A stretch of 64,000 bases of DNA from Streptantibioticus rubrisoli. GTDB lineage: Bacteria > Actinomycetota > Actinomycetes > Streptomycetales > Streptomycetaceae. Positions 20,763 through 30,884 of this stretch are shown here, one piece after another. Numbering within the stretch: the first letter of the stretch is position 1; each line of letters opens with the position of its first letter. The stretch is taken from assembly GCF_024436055.1 (NCBI RefSeq), contig NZ_JANFNH010000034.1, forward strand, positions 1 to 64,000, in the 5' to 3' direction. A program made the position numbers and the translations under genes. Below the pieces are notes generated by a model. The model saw only the letters and a program-made list of their open reading frames with translations, was not told where the DNA came from and did no database searches.

Positions 20763-22124
20763 ATGGGTGTGCGGGAAGTACGGGAACAACGGCACCGGCT
20801 CGCGCGCCAGGAGGCCGCGCGGCTCGGTACCGAGGGTGTGCACACGGTCGCCCTCACCTGGGTGGACACCGCCGGGGTGACCCGGGTCAAGGTGGTGCCC
20901 ACCGGCCGGCTCGCCCACGCCGTGCGGCACGGCGTCGGCATGTCACCGGTGTTCGACGTCTACACCTCCGACGACACCATCGCCGCGGTGCCCGAACTCG
21001 GCCTCGGCAGCCCCGACGGCGACCTACGGCTCGTCCCCGACCTCGACCGCCTCACCACCCTTGCCGCGCAGCCCGGTTGGGCCTGGGCGCCGGTCGACCG
21101 CTACGACCAGCAGGGCGCCCAACACCCCGGCTGCGCGCGGCTGTTCGCCCGGCGGATGGTGGAGCGGGCCAAGGAGCGCGGGCTGCAAGCCCGCATGGGA
21201 TTCGAGACCGAGTGGCTGGCGCTGCGGCCGGGCGAGCCGCCCACCCCGGTCACCTCGGCGCCCGCCTACGGGATGACCCGGGTCGTCGAACTCTCCGACT
21301 ATCTGCGCGACATCGTCGAGGCGCTCACCGCCGAGCACCTGGAGGTGCTCCAGATCCACCCCGAGTACACCGCCGGCCAGTTCGAGCTGTCCACCGCCAG
21401 CGCCGACCCGCTGCGCGCCGCCGACGAGTTGGTCCTGGTCCGCGAGACGGTACGCGCCGTCACCGGGCGGCACGCTCTGCGCGCCTCGTTCGCGCCCACC
21501 GTGTTCGCCGGACAGGTGGGCAACGGCTGCCATCTGCACCTGAGCCTGCGACACGACGGTGAGGACCTGTTCCGCGGCGGCGGCGGCCGCGACGGGCTGA
21601 CCGGCACCGCGGAGGCCTTCCTCGCCGGAGTGCTGGACGCGCTCCCGGCCCTGATGGCGATCGGCGCCCCGTCGCCCGCCAGCTATCTGCGGCTGGTGCC
21701 CTCGCACTGGGCGGGCGCCTTCCAGTGCTGGGGAGTGGAGAACCGGGAGGCCGCGCTGCGGCTGGTGCCCGGCCCGCCGGACGAGGCCGGCAGCGCCAAC
21801 GCCGAGGTCAAGTGCTTCGACGCCGCCGCCAACCCGTACCTGGTGGTGGGCGCGGTCATCGCCGCCGGACTGCACGGCGTCGACGCGGGCCTGAAGCTGC
21901 CCGACCCGGTGCAGGGCGACCCGGCCAGCACCGCGCCCGACACGCCCCGGCTGCCGCGGTCACTGACCGAGGCGGCGGACCGCTTCGCGCAGTACGAGCC
22001 GCTGCGCGGCGCACTGGGCGAGTGGGCGCACGGCGCGGTGCTCGCGGTGCGCCGTGCGGAGGCGGAGCAGTTCGCCGACGCCGACCCCGAGCAGATCGCC
22101 TCGGCCATCCGCTGGCGCTACTGA
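20763..22124 (+). CDS. glutamine synthetase-like ligase (GlnA3/GlnA4 or FluG type)
   Basis: 453-aa protein of the glutamine synthetase type I fold. The catalytic blocks are visible: FETEWLAL, HPEYTAGQFELS, GNGCHLHLSL and SHWAGAFQCWGVENREAALR, then AEVKCFDAAANPYL. Residues such as the glutamate pair in the first blocks and the HLHLS histidine are kept, so it should be active. The divergent N-terminus and its partner amidohydrolase argue against true glutamine synthetase and for gamma-glutamylation of an amine such as a polyamine or ethanolamine; the substrate is inferred only. ATG follows GGGGAG. It shares one base with the next gene (TGATG). Confidence 0.85.
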   Translation: MGVREVREQRHRLARQEAARLGTEGVHTVALTWVDTAGVTRVKVVPTGRLAHAVRHGVGMSPVFDVYTSDDTIAAVPELGLGSPDGDLRLVPDLDRLTTLAAQPGWAWAPVDRYDQQGAQHPGCARLFARRMVERAKERGLQARMGFETEWLALRPGEPPTPVTSAPAYGMTRVVELSDYLRDIVEALTAEHLEVLQIHPEYTAGQFELSTASADPLRAADELVLVRETVRAVTGRHALRASFAPTVFAGQVGNGCHLHLSLRHDGEDLFRGGGGRDGLTGTAEAFLAGVLDALPALMAIGAPSPASYLRLVPSHWAGAFQCWGVENREAALRLVPGPPDEAGSANAEVKCFDAAANPYLVVGAVIAAGLHGVDAGLKLPDPVQGDPASTAPDTPRLPRSLTEAADRFAQYEPLRGALGEWAHGAVLAVRRAEAEQFADADPEQIASAIRWRY

Positions 22125-23239
22125 TGGCCGAACCGCCACCACTGCCCCCACTGGTCGACCACCACTGCCACGGCGTGGTCCGCCGCGACCTCGGCCTCGG
22201 CTCGTTCGAGCCGTACCTCACCGAGGCGCACGCGCCCGCCGCGCGCGGCACCACGTACTTCGACACCCAGACCGGGTTCGCGGTGCGCCGCTGGTGCCCG
22301 CCGCTGCTCGGCCTGGAACCGCACTGCCCGCCCGCGCGCTACCTGGCCCGCCGCCGCGAACTCGGCGCGTACGAGGCGACCCGGCTGCTGCTGCGCGGTA
22401 CCGGCATCGGCACGTTCCTGGTCGACACCGGACTGCCCGGCGACCTGACCGAACCGGCCGAACTGGCCGCCGCCGTGGGCGGATCGGCGCGGGAGGTCGT
22501 CCGGCTGGAAACCCTCGCCGAGCAGGTCGCCGACACCTCCGGCACCGCCGCGGCGTTCGTCGCCAACCTGGCCGAGGCGGTACACACCGCGGCGCAGGCC
22601 GCCGTCGGTTTCAAGTCAATCGCCGCCTACCGGTACGGCCTGGCGCTCACCCCCGAGCCGCCGCGCCCCGCCGAGGTGGGCCGGGCCGCCGAGGAGTGGC
22701 TGGCCGCCCGTGCCGCGGGCGGCCGGATCCACGACCCGGTGCTGCTGCGGCACCTGCTGTGGACCGCGGTCGCCACCGGGCTGCCGCTGCAGCTGCACAC
22801 CGGATTCGGCGACCCGGACCTACGGCTGGACCAGGCCGACCCGACGCTGCTCACCGACTTCATACGCGCCGTGGGCGGGCTCGGTACGGACCTGGTACTG
22901 CTGCACGGATATCCGTACCACCGGCAGGCTGGATATCTGGCGAGCGTGTTCCCGCATGTGTACGCCGACGTGGGGCTGGCCCTCACCCACACCGGCGCGC
23001 GGGCGGCGACGGTGCTGGCCGAGACGCTCGAACTCGCCCCGTTCGGCAAGGTGTTGTTCTCCACCGACGCCTACGGGCTGCCCGAGCTGTACGTGGTCGG
23101 CGCCCGGCTGTTCGCCGAGGCGCTCCAGCGGCTGCTCACCGGCTGGGTCGAGGAGGGCGCCTGGGCCGCGCAGGACGCGGCCCGGGTCGCCGCGATGATC
23201 GCGGCGGACAACGCCCGGCGGGTGTATCGGCTGCCGTGA
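22124..23239 (+). CDS. amidohydrolase, FluG/NodGS-type partner
   Basis: 371-aa metal-dependent hydrolase of the amidohydrolase superfamily. The first metal motif is DHHCHGVV near residue 11; LHTGFGDPD, LLHGYPYHRQAGYLASVFPHVYADVGL and the late FSTDAYGLPELY follow, the last giving the conserved aspartate. In fungi and plants the same two domains occur as one protein (FluG, NodGS), so a joint role with the upstream ligase, such as removing or adding gamma-glutamyl groups, is a reasonable inference. The ATG overlaps the previous stop by one base. Confidence 0.85.
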   Translation: MAEPPPLPPLVDHHCHGVVRRDLGLGSFEPYLTEAHAPAARGTTYFDTQTGFAVRRWCPPLLGLEPHCPPARYLARRRELGAYEATRLLLRGTGIGTFLVDTGLPGDLTEPAELAAAVGGSAREVVRLETLAEQVADTSGTAAAFVANLAEAVHTAAQAAVGFKSIAAYRYGLALTPEPPRPAEVGRAAEEWLAARAAGGRIHDPVLLRHLLWTAVATGLPLQLHTGFGDPDLRLDQADPTLLTDFIRAVGGLGTDLVLLHGYPYHRQAGYLASVFPHVYADVGLALTHTGARAATVLAETLELAPFGKVLFSTDAYGLPELYVVGARLFAEALQRLLTGWVEEGAWAAQDAARVAAMIAADNARRVYRLP

Positions 23240-23304
23240 GGCGGTGCCGGTTCGGGCGCACTGTGCGGACCCGCTTCGGGGGCTTCCGCCTCCGAAATCC
23301 TGAG

Positions 23305-23366
23305 CGCTCCGCCGGGGGTGCGCAGATATGCCGTCGATCGTCTGCGGCGCCGTTGTGGCTGGCCGC
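23305..23366 (-). repeat. dispersed intergenic repeat, copy 2 (inverted)
   Basis: Reverse complement of the repeat at 20182-20238, including ATGCCGTCGATCGTCTG. It lies between the amidohydrolase and ctaA. Further GC palindromes and TTCGGAGCGC-like sequence extend to about 23417. Confidence 0.75.
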
Positions 23367-23417
23367 GCCCACGCGGCGGAGCCGCACATGAACACAGCCC
23401 CGCGGCCCTTCGGAGCG

Positions 23418-24404
23418 CTACCGAGCCGCAGCGGGAACGGCCGGTTCCTGCGCCGGGATGTCCGCCGCGCCCGCCGCGCCGGACTCGTCCGGCCGCTCGC
23501 GCAGCGCCAGCGGAACCCGCAGCACCGCGATCCACACCAGGCACGAGCCGAGCATGTGGATGCCGACGACAACCTCCGGTAGATGCGTCGCGTACTGCAC
23601 GTACCCCACCACACCCTGCGCCATCAGCACCGCGAACAGCTCAACCACCCGTCGCCGGGCGGCGGTTGGGCCGTTCACCGCGCGCAGCACGAACCACAGC
23701 GCGACGGTCAGGCCGATGACGATGTACACGAAGTCGACGTGCAGCTGGGTGATCTCCCGCCAGTTCACCGGGATGCGGTGCACGGTGTGCGCGTCACCCG
23801 CGTGGGGACCGGCGCCGGTGACCACCGTGCCGACCACGACCAGCAGCCCCGTCGCGGTGACCAGCAGCCAGGACAGCTGCCGCACCGGCCGCACCACCAG
23901 ATCGCGCACCGGAAGGTCGCCCTCCCGCGACCGCTGCCACATCAGCACGGCGACGGTCAGCAGCGCCGTGGCCGACAGGAAGTGCGCCCCCACGGTGTAC
24001 GGGTTCAGCCCGGTCAGTACCACGAGGCCGCCGAGCACCGCGTTGCTCATCACCAGCCAGAACTGCGCCCAGGCCAGCCGGGTCAGGCCACGCCGCCACG
24101 GGGTGCGGGCGCGGGCGGCGATGATCGCCACACCGACGAAGACACAGAGCACGTCGGTCAGCATGCGGTTGCTGAACTCGATGATGCCGTGCAGGCCCAT
24201 CGCCTTCGTCGGCGTCAGACTCTGCGGGGTGCAGGTCGGCCAGGTGTTGCAGCCGAGGCCGGAGTCCGTCAGCCGCACCGCGCCACCGGTGACCACGATG
24301 ATCACGGCCATCACCACGGTGGCCAGCGCGGCCCGCTCCACGAACTTGGCGGACGGCTGCCAGCGCTCGGCGATCAGCGCGAAGGGATTGAGCGATTTGA
24401 GCAC
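23418..24404 (-). CDS. ctaA: haem A synthase
   Basis: 328-aa eight-helix membrane protein of the CtaA/COX15 family converting haem O to haem A. Family features: GGAVRLTDSGLGCNTWPTC with a cysteine pair in the first loop, HGIIEFSNRM with the haem-liganding histidine, GAHFLSATALL, then in the second half HTVHRIP, TQLHVDFVYI and GIHMLGSCLVW, giving the paired histidines. Start uncertain: GTG 24404 gives a family-like N-terminus, but ATG 24434 is in frame. Neither has a clear ribosome site. The C-terminal 25 residues are Ala/Pro-rich. Confidence 0.93.
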   Translation of the reverse strand: MLKSLNPFALIAERWQPSAKFVERAALATVVMAVIIVVTGGAVRLTDSGLGCNTWPTCTPQSLTPTKAMGLHGIIEFSNRMLTDVLCVFVGVAIIAARARTPWRRGLTRLAWAQFWLVMSNAVLGGLVVLTGLNPYTVGAHFLSATALLTVAVLMWQRSREGDLPVRDLVVRPVRQLSWLLVTATGLLVVVGTVVTGAGPHAGDAHTVHRIPVNWREITQLHVDFVYIVIGLTVALWFVLRAVNGPTAARRRVVELFAVLMAQGVVGYVQYATHLPEVVVGIHMLGSCLVWIAVLRVPLALRERPDESGAAGAADIPAQEPAVPAAAR

Positions 24405-24471
24405 CCGCCCATCGTAGGCGGGGCGCTTGTGCATTCCTTCACGAGGGTCCCGGTAAGGCCCCCGGCACCGG

Positions 24472-25239
24472 CTACTCCCAGCGGAAGAAGCGGGCCGCCG
24501 CGCCCAGTCCCAGTACCGCCCACACGGCCAGGATCCCCAGGTCCGACCAGGGCATCGCGGAGCCGTGCTGGAGCACCCCGCGCAGTCCGTCGGACAGCGC
24601 GGAGATCGGCAGCAGGTCGAGCGCCGAGCGCACCCCGCCGGGGAACTTGTCGAGCGGCACGACCACCCCGCCGCCGACCAGCAGCAGCAAGAAGACCAGG
24701 TTGGCGGCGGCCAGCGTCGCCTCGGCCCTGAGCGTTCCGGCCATCAGCAGCCCCAGCCCGGAGAACGCCGCCGTACCGAGCGCCAGCAGCAGTACCACCG
24801 CCGCCGGGTCGCCGTGCGGCGACCAGCCGAGGGCCAGCGCGATCACCGACAGCAGCACGATCTGGAGGGCCTCGGTGACCAGCACGGAACCGGTCTTCGC
24901 GGTCATCAGCGCCCAGCGCGGCAGCGGCGAGGCGCCGAGCCGCTTGAGCACCCCGTACCGCCGCTCGAAGCCGGTGGCGATGGCCTGGCCGGTGAAGGCG
25001 GTGGACATCACGGCGAGCGCCAGCAGGCCGGGGGCGAGGAAGTCCACCCGCCTGCCGCCACCGGTGTCGATGATCGGCACGGCGCTGAACAGCACCAGCA
25101 GCACGGTCGGGATCACGATGGTCAGCAGCAGCTGCTCGCCGTTGCGCAGCAGCATCCGCGTCTCCAGCGCGGTCTGCGCGCCGATCATGCGGGGCAGCGG
25201 GGCCGCGCCCGGTTCGGGGGCGAACGTTCCGGTGCTCAT
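24472..25239 (-). CDS. ABC-2 type exporter permease
   Basis: 255-aa membrane protein with about six helices in the ABC-2 order. A cytoplasmic amphipathic start (ALETRMLLRNGEQLLLTIVIPTVLLVLF) leads into the first membrane helix; GFERRYGVLKRLGASPLPR is the coupling loop typical of this family. Its ATG overlaps the ATPase stop (ATGA). The cargo is not predictable. The pair lies between ctaA and sufR, a usual streptomycete arrangement. Confidence 0.9.
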   Translation of the reverse strand: MSTGTFAPEPGAAPLPRMIGAQTALETRMLLRNGEQLLLTIVIPTVLLVLFSAVPIIDTGGGRRVDFLAPGLLALAVMSTAFTGQAIATGFERRYGVLKRLGASPLPRWALMTAKTGSVLVTEALQIVLLSVIALALGWSPHGDPAAVVLLLALGTAAFSGLGLLMAGTLRAEATLAAANLVFLLLLVGGGVVVPLDKFPGGVRSALDLLPISALSDGLRGVLQHGSAMPWSDLGILAVWAVLGLGAAARFFRWE

Positions 25240-26162
25240 GGGCGCAGCTCCTTGCCCGTCAGTTCCAAGAAGACGTCCTCCAGCGTGCGGCGCTCGACCG
25301 CTATGCGGTCCGGCATGACGCCGTGCTGGGCGCACCAGGAGGTGACGGTGGCCAGCATCTGCGGGTCGACCCTGCCCTCCACCCGGTAGTTGCCGGGGGT
25401 GAGTTCGGCCGCCGCGCTGTCCGGGGGCAGCGCCTTGAGCAGCGAGAGCAGGTCGAGTCCGGGGCGTCCGGAGAACCGCAGGGTGTCCTCGGCGCCGCCC
25501 CGGCACAGCTCCTCGGGGGTGCCGCGGGCGATCACCTTGCCGCCGTCCACGATCGCCACGTCGTCGGCGAGCTGCTCGGCCTCGTCCATGAAGTGGGTGG
25601 TCAGCACGGTGGTCACGCCGTCGGCGCGCAGTTCGCGGACCAGGTCCCAGGTGGCCCGGCGGGCCTGCGGGTCCAGCCCCGCGGTGGGCTCGTCCAGGAA
25701 GACCAGTTCCGGGCGGCCGACCACGGCCATGGCGAGCGCCAGGCGCTGCTGCTGTCCGCCGGACAGCCGCCGGTAGGGGGTGCGGCCGCAGGAGCCGAGG
25801 CCGAGGCGCTCGATGAGCAGCGCCGGGTCGATCGGGTTGGCGTGCAGGCTGGCGGTGTGCCGCAGCATCTCCTCGGCGCGGGCACCCGGATAGACGCCGC
25901 CGGACTGGAGCATCACGCCGATGCGCGGCCGCAGCTGGGCCGACTGGGTGACGGGGTCGAGGCCGAGGACCCGCACGGTGCCCGCGTCGGGGCGGCGGTA
26001 TCCCTCGCAGCTCTCGATCGTGGTGGTCTTTCCGGCGCCGTTCGGTCCCAGCACGGCGGTCACGGACCCCCGCGGCACGGACAGTTCGAGCCCGTCCACC
26101 GCGGTCTTGGTCCCGTACCGCTTCACCAGGCCGACGACTTCGACCGCGGGGGTGCTCTGCAT
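25236..26162 (-). CDS. ABC transporter ATP-binding protein
   Basis: 308-aa ATPase of the drug/lipid exporter (DrrA-like) class. Walker A is GPNGAGKTT, the Q-loop lies in VMLQSGGVYP, the signature is RLSGGQQQRLALA, and Walker B is LVFLDEPTAGLD; a switch histidine follows in LTTHFMDEAEQL. A C-terminal extension of about 80 residues is also DrrA-like. ATG 26162 was preferred over the upstream frame opening at 26225. It is translationally coupled to the permease. Confidence 0.93.
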   Translation of the reverse strand: MQSTPAVEVVGLVKRYGTKTAVDGLELSVPRGSVTAVLGPNGAGKTTTIESCEGYRRPDAGTVRVLGLDPVTQSAQLRPRIGVMLQSGGVYPGARAEEMLRHTASLHANPIDPALLIERLGLGSCGRTPYRRLSGGQQQRLALAMAVVGRPELVFLDEPTAGLDPQARRATWDLVRELRADGVTTVLTTHFMDEAEQLADDVAIVDGGKVIARGTPEELCRGGAEDTLRFSGRPGLDLLSLLKALPPDSAAAELTPGNYRVEGRVDPQMLATVTSWCAQHGVMPDRIAVERRTLEDVFLELTGKELRP

Positions 26163-26237
26163 GAGCCCGAGTGTAAGGAGCCGTCGGGCGGCGTCAGCAG
26201 GGGGTCCGGGAAACTCCGCCCACACGAGTACGGAAAG

Positions 26238-26256
26238 TGAGGTTCGCCTTACGTGA
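26238..26256 (+). promoter_or_regulatory. possible iron box (DmdR/IdeR-like)
   Basis: TGAGGTTCGCCTTACGTGA matches 13 of 19 positions of the actinobacterial iron box TTAGGTTAGGCTAACCTAA and lies 70 bases upstream of sufR. The score is borderline, and functional iron boxes usually match better. Confidence 0.3.
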
Positions 26257-26311
26257 TGGACCTAACCGGTGAGTGATCCACTCGCCGCTTGTCGTTGCCC
26301 ACGGAATTACG

Positions 26312-26325
26312 CAACAATGGCGTTG
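26312..26325 (+). promoter_or_regulatory. SufR operator, CAAC-N6-GTTG
   Basis: CAAC (26312-26315), six bases AATGGC, then GTTG (26322-26325) is an exact match to the palindrome known for SufR repressors in Streptomyces and cyanobacteria. The last G is the first base of the sufR GTG start. The site therefore covers the start region and fits direct autorepression of the whole suf set. Confidence 0.8.
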
Positions 26326-27143
26326 TGAAATACGCGGGCAAGAAGGTGGCGAAGGAGAAGGCGACCGCGACGGCGGCCGCCGCTTCCGTCGTGCCCGTGC
26401 CCGAGGGTAGTGAGGCCGAGGCGCACCGCGGCACCCGCAACCGGGTGGCCCGCTCCATCCTCGACCACGGCCCGTCCACCGCGGCCGACCTGGCCGAACG
26501 GCTGGAGCTCACCCCGGCCGCGGTCCGCCGTCACCTCGACGCGCTGGTCGCCGAGGGCATCGTCGAACCCCGGGAGCAGCGGGTCTACGGATCGCGCTCC
26601 CGTGGCCGCCCGGCGAAGGTCTTCGCGCTCACCGACTGCGGCCGGGACGCGTTCTACCAGGCCTACGACCAGCTCGCCGCCGACGCGATGCGCTGGATCG
26701 CCGAGAGCGCGGGCGACGCGGAGTCCGGCGAGGCGGCGGTGGCCGCGTTCGCCAGGGCCCGTGCGGCGGGCCAGGCCGAGCGGTACCGCGCCCAGGTCGA
26801 GGCGGCGGCCCCGGAGGACCGGGCCAGGGCACTCGCCAAGGCGTTGACCGAGGACGGGTACGCTGCTACCACGCGCAGCGCGCACGCCTCCGCCGGCGAG
26901 CAGCTCTGCCAGCACCACTGCCCGGTGGCTCATACCGCCGAGCAGTTCCCGCAGCTGTGTGAGGCGGAGGCCGAGGTCTTCTCCCGCCTGCTCGGAACCC
27001 ATGTGCAGCGTCTGGCCACCATCGCCCACGGCGACGGAGTGTGCACGACGTTCATTCCGAAAGCACCACAAACCAACACGTCCGACAGCGCACCTGCGTC
27101 CGCATCCGCATCTGCCAGCAAGTCCGGGAGGAACCCCGCATGA
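26325..27143 (+). CDS. sufR: SufR, Fe-S cluster-binding repressor of suf genes
   Basis: 272-aa regulator. A winged-helix domain occupies residues about 35-105 ([25 protein letters not shown], wing near [12 protein letters not shown]). The C-terminal part has Cys195, Cys199, Cys212 and Cys240 (in QLCQHHC, LCEAE and VCTTF), the likely ligands of the 4Fe-4S cluster that SufR uses to sense cluster status. No ribosome site precedes the GTG, and the operator abuts it, so the message may be leaderless. Its stop overlaps the sufB start (ATGA). The last 30 residues, rich in Ser/Ala, are variable. Confidence 0.92.
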   Translation: MKYAGKKVAKEKATATAAAASVVPVPEGSEAEAHRGTRNRVARSILDHGPSTAADLAERLELTPAAVRRHLDALVAEGIVEPREQRVYGSRSRGRPAKVFALTDCGRDAFYQAYDQLAADAMRWIAESAGDAESGEAAVAAFARARAAGQAERYRAQVEAAAPEDRARALAKALTEDGYAATTRSAHASAGEQLCQHHCPVAHTAEQFPQLCEAEAEVFSRLLGTHVQRLATIAHGDGVCTTFIPKAPQTNTSDSAPASASASASKSGRNPA

Positions 27144-28561
27144 CTGCTCCTACGGAGACCACTCACCCGGAGCTCGAAGGCCTGGGCACCTACGAGTACG
27201 GCTGGGCCGACTCCGACGTGGCGGGCGCGTCCGCCCGGCGCGGCCTCGACGAAGCGGTCGTCCGCGACATCTCGGCGAAGAAGAACGAGCCGGAGTGGAT
27301 GCTCAAGCTGCGCCTGAAGGGCCTGAAGCTGTTCGAGAAGAAGCCCATGCCGACCTGGGGTTCGGACCTGTCCGGCATCGACTTCAACAACATCAAGTAC
27401 TTCGTGCGCTCCACCGAACAGCAGGCGGAGTCCTGGGAGGACCTGCCCGAGGACATCAAGAACACCTACGACAAGCTGGGCATCCCGGAGGCGGAGAAGC
27501 AGCGGCTGGTCGCGGGTGTCGCCGCGCAGTACGAGTCCGAGGTCGTCTACCACAAGATCCGTGAGGACCTTGAGGAGCAGGGCGTCATCTTCCTGGACAC
27601 CGACACGGGGCTCAAGGAGCACCCGGAGCTGTTCAAGGAGTACTTCGGCACCGTCATCCCGGCCGGTGACAACAAGTTCGCGTCGCTGAACACCGCCGTG
27701 TGGTCCGGTGGCTCGTTCATCTACGTGCCGAAGGGCGTGCACGTCGAGATCCCGCTGCAGGCCTACTTCCGGATCAACACCGAGAACATGGGCCAGTTCG
27801 AGCGGACGCTGATCATCGTGGACGAGGACGCCTACGTCCACTACGTCGAGGGCTGCACCGCGCCGATCTACAAGTCCGACTCGCTGCACAGCGCGGTCGT
27901 GGAGATCATCGTCAAGAAGGGCGCCCGCTGCCGTTACACGACCATCCAGAACTGGTCGAACAACGTCTACAACCTGGTCACCAAGCGCGCCGTCGCTTAC
28001 GAGGGCGCGACCATGGAGTGGGTGGACGGCAACATCGGCTCCAAGGTGACGATGAAGTACCCGGCCGTCTACCTGATGGGCGAGCACGCCAAGGGCGAGA
28101 CGCTGTCCATCGCCTTCGCGGGCTCCGGCCAGCACCAGGACGCGGGCGCCAAGATGGTGCACATGGCGCCGAACACGTCGTCCAACATCGTCTCCAAGTC
28201 GGTGGCGCGCGGCGGCGGCCGCACCTCGTACCGCGGCCTGATCGAGATCGGCGAGGGCGCGGGCGGCGCCAAGTCCAACGTGCTGTGTGACGCGCTGCTG
28301 GTGGACACCATCTCGCGGTCCGACACCTACCCGTACGTCGACGTCCGCGAGGACGACGTGTCGATGGGCCACGAGGCGACCGTCTCCAAGGTCAGCGAGG
28401 ACCAGCTGTTCTACCTGATGAGCCGCGGCCTGAGCGAGACCGAGGCCATGGCGATGATCGTCCGCGGCTTCGTCGAGCCCATCGCGCGCGAGCTGCCGAT
28501 GGAGTACGCACTGGAGCTCAACCGGCTGATCGAGCTGCAGATGGAGGGCGCGGTCGGCTAA
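27140..28561 (+). CDS. sufB: Fe-S cluster assembly scaffold SufB
   Basis: 473-aa SufB, the scaffold on which Fe-S clusters are built with SufC and SufD. Full-length beta-helix domain with the family blocks [24 protein letters not shown] and YVEGCTAP, which holds the conserved cysteine, and the C-terminal DEDQLFYL-type end ([18 protein letters not shown]). No intein is present, unlike in mycobacteria. The ATG overlaps the sufR stop; the frame is open 5' inside sufR. Confidence 0.97.
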   Translation: MTAPTETTHPELEGLGTYEYGWADSDVAGASARRGLDEAVVRDISAKKNEPEWMLKLRLKGLKLFEKKPMPTWGSDLSGIDFNNIKYFVRSTEQQAESWEDLPEDIKNTYDKLGIPEAEKQRLVAGVAAQYESEVVYHKIREDLEEQGVIFLDTDTGLKEHPELFKEYFGTVIPAGDNKFASLNTAVWSGGSFIYVPKGVHVEIPLQAYFRINTENMGQFERTLIIVDEDAYVHYVEGCTAPIYKSDSLHSAVVEIIVKKGARCRYTTIQNWSNNVYNLVTKRAVAYEGATMEWVDGNIGSKVTMKYPAVYLMGEHAKGETLSIAFAGSGQHQDAGAKMVHMAPNTSSNIVSKSVARGGGRTSYRGLIEIGEGAGGAKSNVLCDALLVDTISRSDTYPYVDVREDDVSMGHEATVSKVSEDQLFYLMSRGLSETEAMAMIVRGFVEPIARELPMEYALELNRLIELQMEGAVG

Positions 28562-28616
28562 TCCCGCCTCCCGACTTCAGCGACGACGTTCTTACCGAGA
28601 GAGAGCAAAATCAGCC

Positions 28617-29786
28617 ATGGCTGAAACGATCCCGGCCGGTAGCACCACCGACGGTGCGATCCAGGTTGGCCAGCCCGCCGACGCGCGGGTCAGCGCCGCC
28701 CCGTCCTACGACGTGGCCGACTTCCCCGTGCCGCACGGCCGTGAGGAGGAGTGGCGCTTCACCCCGCTGGAGCGGTTGCGCGGCCTGCACGACGGCACCG
28801 CCGAGGCCACCGGCGGCCTGCGGGTCGAGGTGACCGCCCCCGAGGGCGTCACCGTCGAGACCGTGGACCGCACCGACCCGCGGCTCGGCCGGGCGGGCAA
28901 GCCGGTGGACCGGGTGGCCGCCCAGGCGTACAGCTCCTTCGAGAAGGCCTCGGTCGTCTCGATCGCCAAGGACGCGGTGCTGACCGAGCCGGTGCGCATC
29001 TCGGTGCACGGCGAGGGCGGTGTCGCCTACGGCCACCAGCTGGTCGAGGTCGGCGCGTTCGCCGAGGCCGTGGTGGTCATCGACCACACCGGCGACGCCA
29101 CGCTCGCGGGCAACGTCGAGTACGTCATCGGCGACGGCGCCAAGCTCACCGTCGTCTCGGTGCAGGACTGGGACCGCCAGGCCGTGCACGTCGCCCAGCA
29201 CACCGCGCTGGTCGGCCGGGACGCCAGCTTCAAGTCGGTGGTCGTCACCTTCGGCGGCGACGTGGTCCGGCTGCACCCGCGGGTCATCTACGGCGGTCCG
29301 GGCGGTGAGGCCGAGCTGTACGGCCTGTACTTCACCGACAACGGCCAGCACCAGGAGCACCGCCTGTTCATCGACCACGACACCCCGCACTGCCGCTCCA
29401 ACGTCGCCTACAAGGGCGCGCTGCAGGGCAAGGACGCGCACGCGGTGTGGATCGGCGACGTGCTGATCCGCTCCGTCGCGGTCGGCACCGACACCTACGA
29501 GCTCAACCGGAACCTCGTCCTCACCGACGGCGCCCGGGTGGACTCGGTGCCCAACCTGGAGATCGAGACCGGCGAGATCGTCGGCGCCGGGCACGCCTCG
29601 GCGACCGGCCGGTTCGACGACGAGCAGCTGTTCTACCTGATGGCCCGCGGCATCCCGCACGACGAGGCGCGCCGTCTGGTGGTCCGCGGCTTCTTCGCCG
29701 AGCTGGTCCAGCAGATCGGCCTGCCGGACATCGAGGAGCGGCTGCTGACGAAGATCGAGCACGAGTTGGAGGCGTCCGTCGCATGA
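28617..29786 (+). CDS. sufD: Fe-S cluster assembly protein SufD
   Basis: 389-aa SufD, the SufB paralogue that completes the SufBC2D complex. The C-terminal block FDDEQLFYLMARGIPHDEARRLVVRGFF mirrors that of SufB, and HLFIDHDTPH-like HRLFIDHDTPHCRSN carries the conserved histidine. A GAGAGAG purine run precedes the ATG by 10 bases. The 55-base spacer after sufB is the longest in the set. It overlaps the Rieske gene (ATGA). Confidence 0.96.
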   Translation: MAETIPAGSTTDGAIQVGQPADARVSAAPSYDVADFPVPHGREEEWRFTPLERLRGLHDGTAEATGGLRVEVTAPEGVTVETVDRTDPRLGRAGKPVDRVAAQAYSSFEKASVVSIAKDAVLTEPVRISVHGEGGVAYGHQLVEVGAFAEAVVVIDHTGDATLAGNVEYVIGDGAKLTVVSVQDWDRQAVHVAQHTALVGRDASFKSVVVTFGGDVVRLHPRVIYGGPGGEAELYGLYFTDNGQHQEHRLFIDHDTPHCRSNVAYKGALQGKDAHAVWIGDVLIRSVAVGTDTYELNRNLVLTDGARVDSVPNLEIETGEIVGAGHASATGRFDDEQLFYLMARGIPHDEARRLVVRGFFAELVQQIGLPDIEERLLTKIEHELEASVA

Positions 29787-30112
29787 CCGCCGCCAATGGT
29801 TTCGTCCGCGTCTGCGCGCTGAGCGAGCTCGAAGACGACACGCCCAAGCGTGTCGAGGTCGGTGACACCCCGGTGTCCATCGTGCGCACCGAGGGCGAGG
29901 TGTTCGCGATCAACGACATCTGCTCGCACGCCAACGTCTCGCTGTCCGAGGGCGAGGTGGAGGACTGCCAGATCGAGTGCTGGCTGCACGGCTCCAGCTT
30001 CGACCTGCGCACCGGAAAGCCGTCCGGGCTGCCCGCGACCCGGCCCGTCCCCGTATACCCCGTCAAGATCGAAGGGGACGACGTGCTCGTCTCCGTCACC
30101 CAGGAGTCCTGA
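29783..30112 (+). CDS. Rieske-type ferredoxin in the suf operon
   Basis: 109-aa Rieske 2Fe-2S ferredoxin resembling the ferredoxin subunit of aromatic-ring dioxygenases. The cluster motifs are CSHANVSL and CWLHGSSFD (C-X-H then C-X2-H), with ligands at about residues 48, 50, 67 and 70. Small ferredoxins of this kind lie between sufD and sufC in many actinobacteria and are inferred to supply electrons for cluster assembly or repair. It begins inside the sufD stop and ends 7 bases before sufC. Confidence 0.93.
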   Translation: MTAANGFVRVCALSELEDDTPKRVEVGDTPVSIVRTEGEVFAINDICSHANVSLSEGEVEDCQIECWLHGSSFDLRTGKPSGLPATRPVPVYPVKIEGDDVLVSVTQES

Positions 30113-30119
30113 AGCACCC

Positions 30120-30880
<761 letters not shown>

Positions 30881-30884
<4 letters not shown>

